This document shows, in pieces, positions 60,200 to 64,000 of a stretch of 64,000 bases of DNA. Under the pieces are notes generated by a model. The model made no database searches, was not told where the DNA came from, and saw nothing but the letters and a program-made list of their open reading frames with translations. The position numbers and the translations under genes are program-made. This DNA is from Clostridiales bacterium UBA1701 (GTDB taxonomy: Bacteria; Bacillota; Clostridia; Oscillospirales; Oscillospiraceae). The stretch is taken from assembly GCA_002320035.1 (NCBI GenBank), contig DCJL01000001.1, positions 13,201-77,200 on the forward strand, read 5' to 3'. The stretch's first letter is position 1; every line of letters begins with the position of its first letter.

Positions 60200-61291
60200 A
60201 TGTTTCCAAATTTGGCCCTCTGGCTCAGGCTTCTTCTGGCCCTGACCGCCGCCTTTGTGATATCGTTTATTATGACGCCGCCGGTGAAGCGCTTTGCGGA
60301 GCTGGTCGGCGCGATAGACATACCCAAAGATGAACGCCGGGTCCATAATCACCCCATTCCCCGTATGGGAGGCCTGGCCATTTTTCTGGGTTTCGTAATA
60401 TCCCTTCTGCTTTTTGTCCCCATGTCCACTCAGGTCATGGGAATGCTGCTGGGGGCCGTGATCATCGCCGTTATGGGCGCGGTGGACGATATCGTGTCCC
60501 TGAACGCCTGGGTAAAGCTCGCCGGGCAGGTACTGGCGGCGCTGGTTGCCATCCGCTGCGGTATCGTTTTTGACGCCATTTCAAACCCGAACTTTTTTTC
60601 GGACATCACCACCATCCCCATCGGCTTTCTGTCCATACCGCTGACCCTGCTGTGGATCATTGCCTGCACCAACGCCGTGAACCTTATCGACGGGCTGGAT
60701 GGGCTGGCGGTGGGTGTGTCCGGGATCAGTTCGCTCACCATGCTGGTTGTGGCCCTTTTTGTGTCCGAACCCAGCATTTCCATCATTCTGGCGGCCCTTA
60801 CCGGGGCCTGCGTAGGCTTCATGCCCTATAACATGAACCCGGCCAAAATCTTCATGGGCGATGTGGGCTCCCAGCTTCTGGGCTTTGTGCTGTCCACGGT
60901 GTCCATCATGGGTCTATTCAAGTTCCATGCCATCATAAGCTTTCTTGTGCCGCTGCTGGCCCTGGCCGTCCCCCTGGCGGACACGATTTTCGCTTTCTTC
61001 CGCCGCATTTTTCGGGGCCAGAGTCCTTTTCACGCTGACAAGGGCCATTTTCACCACAGGCTCCTGGCTATGGGCCTGAATCAGAAGCAGGCCGTGGCCG
61101 TGCTCTACGGCGTGTCCGCGGTGCTGGGCCTGCTGGCCGTACTGCTTGCCGGCAAGAGCGCGATCGTGCGCATGGTCTGCCTTGCGGCGGCTTTCTTCAT
61201 CTCCATCGCCGTCTGGCTTTTTGTATTCCATCACAATCCGAATATCCACACCGAGCACCATGACGGCAGCGACTCCCAGGATAAAAAATAA
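60200..61291 (+). CDS. MraY/WecA/TagO family glycosyl-1-phosphate transferase
   Basis: A 363-residue, ~11-helix enzyme that attaches a sugar phosphate (usually GlcNAc-1-P from UDP-GlcNAc) to undecaprenyl phosphate, starting teichoic-acid-like or other surface polymers. The conserved loops are HNHPIPRMGGLAIFLG, AVDDIVSLNAWVK, NLIDGLDGLAVG, KIFMGDVGSQLLG and the cytoplasmic HFHHRLLAMG. ATG at 60200 lies nine bases after GGAG; an ATG two codons earlier (60194) is too close to it. It is 23 bases after trpS and probably in the same transcript. Confidence 0.92.
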   Translation: MFPNLALWLRLLLALTAAFVISFIMTPPVKRFAELVGAIDIPKDERRVHNHPIPRMGGLAIFLGFVISLLLFVPMSTQVMGMLLGAVIIAVMGAVDDIVSLNAWVKLAGQVLAALVAIRCGIVFDAISNPNFFSDITTIPIGFLSIPLTLLWIIACTNAVNLIDGLDGLAVGVSGISSLTMLVVALFVSEPSISIILAALTGACVGFMPYNMNPAKIFMGDVGSQLLGFVLSTVSIMGLFKFHAIISFLVPLLALAVPLADTIFAFFRRIFRGQSPFHADKGHFHHRLLAMGLNQKQAVAVLYGVSAVLGLLAVLLAGKSAIVRMVCLAAAFFISIAVWLFVFHHNPNIHTEHHDGSDSQDKK

Positions 61292-61300
61292 CCGAAAGAA

Positions 61301-61332
61301 GGAGCAATGTTTTATAATAAAAACATTGCTCC
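61301..61332. terminator. hairpin between convergent genes
   Basis: GGAGCAATGTTTT (61301-61313) pairs with AAAACATTGCTCC (61320-61332). It overlaps the stop region of the small minus-strand gene. Confidence 0.7.
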
Positions 61333-61620
61333 CATTATAATAAGCAGCTCGCTGTCGCCGCTCTCCCGGTACAGGAGATATAATATCAGCAGGAGAATGA
61401 TATCCTCCGTCTCAAGCTGCCCCAGGCTCCTGGGCAGTAGCTTCCCGAGCTGTTCCATTATTCCCGGCTGTCCGCCCCTCTGGGCAGGCAGGGGCCGCTG
61501 CTTCTCAGGGAGCTTTGCCGGCGGCGCAGGAGGCTGGGAAGGCCGGGGCCTCACCGGAACATCGTTATTGAGCCGCTGCACCCTGCCGGTGTTGCCCTGA
61601 TAACGGTTATATCTCTCCAT
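61312..61620 (-). CDS. small hypothetical protein with Pro-rich region and hydrophobic C terminus
   Basis: A 102-residue protein: polar, Pro/Arg-rich first half (VRPRPSQPPAPPAKLPEKQR), then LETEDIILLLILYLLYRESG DSELLIIMGAMFLL, two short hydrophobic stretches split by an acidic turn. I do not recognise a named family. GGAGGGAAAG precedes the ATG. It overlaps the upstream gene by 14 bases, so the two are co-translated. Confidence 0.7.
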   Translation of the reverse strand: MERYNRYQGNTGRVQRLNNDVPVRPRPSQPPAPPAKLPEKQRPLPAQRGGQPGIMEQLGKLLPRSLGQLETEDIILLLILYLLYRESGDSELLIIMGAMFLL

Positions 61621-62005
61621 CCTTTCCCTCCTCCCCCATTGCGATTCCGGCTATTCTGGCAAGCCGGGCGATCTTCATCGCCTTATCCATTTTCTCCCGC
61701 CGCTTTTGGGAGAGATACGGCTTCATGGCCTCAAGCAGGGCTTTTTTCTCCCTGTCCCGTTCTCCCGCCGCGCTGAGCAGGCGGCCGATTCTGCCTATGG
61801 CGGCCATATCCAGGCCGCTTTCCTCCCCATCGCCGCCCAGGAAAGAGCGGGCAAGCTCGCCCAGGCCCCCAAAGCCCCCGGCGGCTTGCTCCCGCTCTCC
61901 GCTGGAGTTCTCGCCGCCCATGAACGATTTGGCCAGATTGGCAATTTTCTCCATCTGGGCCGGGTCCCCCAGTATGCTGTTGACCCTGTCCTCAAATTCG
62001 CTCAC
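61607..62005 (-). CDS. hypothetical protein, middle gene of a three-gene set
   Basis: A 132-residue soluble protein. N-terminal EFEDRVNSILGDPAQMEKIA NLAKSFMGG, a Gly/Glu-rich middle and a basic helix-rich end ALLEAMKPYLSQKRREKMDK AMKIARLARI. A GTG start with GGGAGGG upstream. No known domain recognised. The clear coding bias and overlaps on one side and a 14-base gap on the other indicate an operon with the neighbouring small genes. Confidence 0.72.
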   Translation of the reverse strand: MSEFEDRVNSILGDPAQMEKIANLAKSFMGGENSSGEREQAAGGFGGLGELARSFLGGDGEESGLDMAAIGRIGRLLSAAGERDREKKALLEAMKPYLSQKRREKMDKAMKIARLARIAGIAMGEEGKDGEI

Positions 62006-62019
62006 GGCAAGCCCTCCCC

Positions 62020-62259
62020 TCAGTCCTTCATGAAGCGCTTCACGCTCTCGGCCAGGCGCTTTCCCTCCTCGGTGCTGAGGACGCTGCCCAAAATGCTCCG
62101 CAGGGCGGCGCTGTCCCCGGTTTTAGCGGCGTTTTCAATGGCCGCGGCGTCGATCATGCGGCTTACTTTCATGCCGTCCTCAGACTCCGCCAGGCGTTTT
62201 ATTCCATCCGCCTTCCCCTGCCGCTCCAGTTCCCGGCCTATGTTTTCAAAACTGCGCAT
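62020..62259 (-). CDS. small helical hypothetical protein, first gene of the set
   Basis: A 79-residue, probably all-helical protein (ENIGRELERQGKADGIKRLA; SAALRSILGSVLSTEEGKRL AESVKRFMKD). ATG at 62259 with GGGAGGGG in front. No family recognised. It may interact with the product of the next gene, which has a similar N-terminal layout. Confidence 0.7.
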   Translation of the reverse strand: MRSFENIGRELERQGKADGIKRLAESEDGMKVSRMIDAAAIENAAKTGDSAALRSILGSVLSTEEGKRLAESVKRFMKD

Positions 62260-62338
62260 CAAAATCCCCTCCCGTTCATTCCATTATATTCATCGGCTGC
62301 GCCGATGATAATATGAAAGCTATTTTTAAGGAGAAGCC

Positions 62339-62809
62339 ATGAAAGCAGCCGTTTTTTCGGACACACATGCCAATACCGGCCTGATGGTGGAGGCCGTGCG
62401 GAGATACCAGCCAGATGTGATTATCCACCTGGGAGATCACGAGCGGGACACTGCCGTTCTGCGGCAGGAGTTCCCTGAAATTCCGCTCTACAATGTCCGG
62501 GGCAACTGCGACCTGTGCCCCACCGCCCCGGAGACAGAGCGCGTTCCCCTTGGCCCGGTAACGGCTTTTATATGCCATGGGCATCTTTACGGCGTAGATT
62601 ACGGCCGGCTTGACTCTCTCGTATACGCCGCGCAGGAAGAGGGAGCGCAAATCGCCATGTACGGCCACACCCACCGGGCCCTTTACGAGGATGTAGGCGG
62701 GGTGAAGGTACTCAATCCCGGCACCGCCGGAAAGGGTCGGAACCTTAGCTGGGCAAAAGTGGAGGTTTTTGACAACGGCGGCATTGCCTGCAGTATAGAG
62801 GAGCTTTGA
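62339..62809 (+). CDS. YfcE/MJ0936 family metallophosphodiesterase
   Basis: A 156-residue single-domain phosphodiesterase. All metal ligands are visible: FSDTHAN, GDHERD, GNCD, CHGHLYGV and YGHTHR. It cleaves phosphodiesters of unknown physiological identity, in the cytoplasm. AAGGAGAAG precedes the ATG. Followed after one base by a YhfC-family gene. Confidence 0.92.
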   Translation: MKAAVFSDTHANTGLMVEAVRRYQPDVIIHLGDHERDTAVLRQEFPEIPLYNVRGNCDLCPTAPETERVPLGPVTAFICHGHLYGVDYGRLDSLVYAAQEEGAQIAMYGHTHRALYEDVGGVKVLNPGTAGKGRNLSWAKVEVFDNGGIACSIEEL

Positions 62810-62810
62810 T

Positions 62811-63497
62811 ATGTATATTGCCGCCTGTATTTTTTCGGTTTTCTGCTCACTGATCCTGCCGCTGGGCTGCGCGCTGGCTCTCTGCATCCGGAAGCGGACG
62901 CTGATAAGGCCCCTTCTGCTGGGTGCGGCCTGTTTCACCGTGTTTCAGCTTTTTATCCGCCTGCCTATTTTACAGCTTGTGCTGCCGAAGATGGCCTGGT
63001 TTGCCCTGATGTCCGCGGCACAGCCCCTGCTCTACTGCAGCTTTCTTGGCGTCACCGCCGGGCTTTTTGAGGAGCTGGGCCGGTACATCGTCATGGCCCT
63101 GTTTATGAAAAAGCGCCTCAGCGCCGCCGCGGGCATAGGCTTTGGCCTTGGCCACGGGGGAATTGAGTCGGTATTGCTCGTCGGGATAAATTCAGCGGCA
63201 GCGCTGTTTATGGCTCCGATGGCAGAGCCGGGGATGATTCTCGCTGGTGGGGTGGAGCGTCTCTCCGCTATGCTCATGCATGTGGCCTGGTCGGTGCTTG
63301 TTATGAAGTCTCTGCGGGACAGGAAGCCGCTTCTCCTTCTCTGGGCGGTCCTTGGCCATACGCTTGTTGACATTTTTGCCGCCTGGGCCTTGTATATGGC
63401 TCTGCCGGTCTGGGGGATCGAGGCGGCGCTCATGCTCTGCGCCCTGTGGGCGTTTATATTTATAAAAAAAGAATATGAAAAGGAGAAAATGCCATGA
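62811..63497 (+). CDS. YhfC family glutamic-type intramembrane protease
   Basis: A 228-residue protein with about seven helices. LFEELGRYIVMALFMKKRLS and GFGLGHGGIESVLLV carry the paired EE and H residues of the CAAX-protease-like superfamily, and AVLGHTLVDIFAAW the final His. Substrate unknown. Its stop overlaps the next start (ATGA); the downstream gene encodes a DUF3887-type lipoprotein, a common neighbour of this family, so the two may act together. Confidence 0.85.
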   Translation: MYIAACIFSVFCSLILPLGCALALCIRKRTLIRPLLLGAACFTVFQLFIRLPILQLVLPKMAWFALMSAAQPLLYCSFLGVTAGLFEELGRYIVMALFMKKRLSAAAGIGFGLGHGGIESVLLVGINSAAALFMAPMAEPGMILAGGVERLSAMLMHVAWSVLVMKSLRDRKPLLLLWAVLGHTLVDIFAAWALYMALPVWGIEAALMLCALWAFIFIKKEYEKEKMP

Positions 63498-63904
63498 AAA
63501 AATTTCTTTCCCTATCTCTGGCGCTTTTGATGCTGCTCTCTCTGGCCGCCTGCGGCTCAGCGGGGCTCTCAGAGGAATACGACGAGGCGGAAGTCCTCGC
63601 CCGGGCGAAGGAGCTGGTTCTTCTTATAAATACCCTGGACTACGAAGCTGTCTGCGGCCAGCTTCGGGAAGATTTAAGCGGCGCCATCAGCCCCGAGGAG
63701 CTGGAGAATGCCTGGGGCGAAAGCCTTGAAAAGGCCGGGGCTTTTGTGGAGTTCAAGAGCGCGGCGGCGGCCAGCCAGGAGAGCAAGAGTACCGGCGAGA
63801 ATTACGCCGTTGCGGTACTGGTGTGCAAGTATGAAAACGCCAGCCTTACCTACACCATTTTCATGGATGTGGACCTGAATATTGTGGGTATGTATATGAA
63901 ATAA
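63494..63904 (+). CDS. DUF3887-like lipoprotein
   Basis: A 136-residue lipoprotein (MKKFLSLSLALLMLLSLAAC, lipobox Cys at residue 20). The mature part has the DUF3887/NTF2-like layout: ARAKELVLLINTLDYEAVCG, then PEELENAWGESLEKAGAFVE and strands VAVLVCKYENASLTYTIFMD. It is coupled to the intramembrane protease gene; it could be its partner or substrate. Confidence 0.78.
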   Translation: MKKFLSLSLALLMLLSLAACGSAGLSEEYDEAEVLARAKELVLLINTLDYEAVCGQLREDLSGAISPEELENAWGESLEKAGAFVEFKSAAAASQESKSTGENYAVAVLVCKYENASLTYTIFMDVDLNIVGMYMK

Positions 63905-63906
63905 AA

Positions 63907-63931
63907 AAACGGAGCACAATGTGCTCCGTTT
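63907..63931 (+). terminator. terminator after the DUF3887 gene
   Basis: AAACGGAGCAC (63907-63917) and GTGCTCCGTTT (63921-63931) form a perfect stem with an AAT loop. The repeat copy B begins with the next base. Confidence 0.8.
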
Positions 63932-64000
63932 CAGCTTGTCAAAAAGTCCATACCGGACTTTTTTGACTGCGCTTTTCGCCGGGCATTTTGACGCTGTCAA
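63932..64000 (+). repeat. interspersed repeat, copy B (cut by the window end)
   Basis: Starts CAGCTTGTCAAAAAGTCC, forms a GTCAAAAAGTCC/GGACTTTTTTGAC hairpin and continues with GCCGGGCATTTTGA and CTGTCAA, nearly identical to 14311-14380. As in copy A, it abuts the hairpin that ends the preceding gene. Confidence 0.75.

Overview
The window looks like chromosomal DNA of a GC-rich, spore-forming anaerobic Clostridia member, most likely of the Oscillospiraceae (Oscillibacter/Flavonifractor-like). This is inferred from the forespore sigma factor SigG, YpeB, a GerMN lipoprotein, an oxygen-independent class III ribonucleotide reductase, a V-type ATPase of the Na+-binding kind, TRAP transporters, strong AGGAGG ribosome binding sites, frequent TTG starts, and Firmicutes-type leaders (L box, L10 leader). 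No phage, insertion sequence, CRISPR array, rRNA or tRNA gene was recognised. Most of the window is ordinary housekeeping and metabolic DNA.

Region by region. 0-8 kb: a tightly coupled operon (histidine phosphatase/GNAT fusion, SH3-tailed metallophosphoesterase, YgiQ radical SAM protein, DUF1294), then a large PEP/pyruvate-binding-domain protein with BioY. 8-12 kb: polyphosphate metabolism (Ppx/GppA overlapping Ppk1), a GerMN lipoprotein, DUF378 and a possible small RNA. 12-16.4 kb: a lysine riboswitch in front of an NhaC-family transporter with an unusual extracytoplasmic Cys-rich motif; an interspersed repeat; and glmS, interrupted by a one-base frameshift. 16.5-21 kb: nrdG-nrdD behind paired NrdR boxes, a thioredoxin reductase-like gene and a HAD phosphatase. 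22-27 kb: a TAXI-TRAP transporter, sigG, and rplJ-rplL with an L10 leader. 27.2-28.1 kb: a highly structured stretch without a recognisable gene.

28-36 kb is a sugar-acid catabolic island: YhcH, a DeoR regulator, TRAP DctP-DctQ-DctM, KDPG aldolase, KDG kinase and a split UxaA-type dehydratase. Together they can import a hexonate-type acid, dehydrate it to 2-keto-3-deoxygluconate, phosphorylate it and cleave it to pyruvate and glyceraldehyde-3-phosphate. TTTAACAA/TTGTTAAA palindromes are likely operators. 36-42 kb: an amino-acid ABC importer, an IscR-like regulator with NifS and IscU (Fe-S assembly), and a cell-surface protein. 42-45 kb: mnmG-mnmA for tRNA wobble-uridine modification. 45-54 kb: a nine-gene V-ATPase operon in ntpFIKECGABD order on the minus strand.

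54-64 kb: a PIG-V-like mannosyltransferase, a 116-bp tandem repeat, ypeB behind gltX, trpS divergent from gltX through overlapping -35 boxes, a TagO/WecA-like transferase, three small uncharacterised genes, a YfcE-type phosphoesterase and a YhfC/DUF3887 pair. The most interesting items are non-coding: a repeat family that begins directly after gene-terminal hairpins (three occurrences), the divergent gltX/trpS promoter, the ypeB ribosome binding site embedded in the gltX terminator, the paired NrdR boxes, the sRNA-like unit at 12.1 kb and the structured region at 27.3-27.5 kb.
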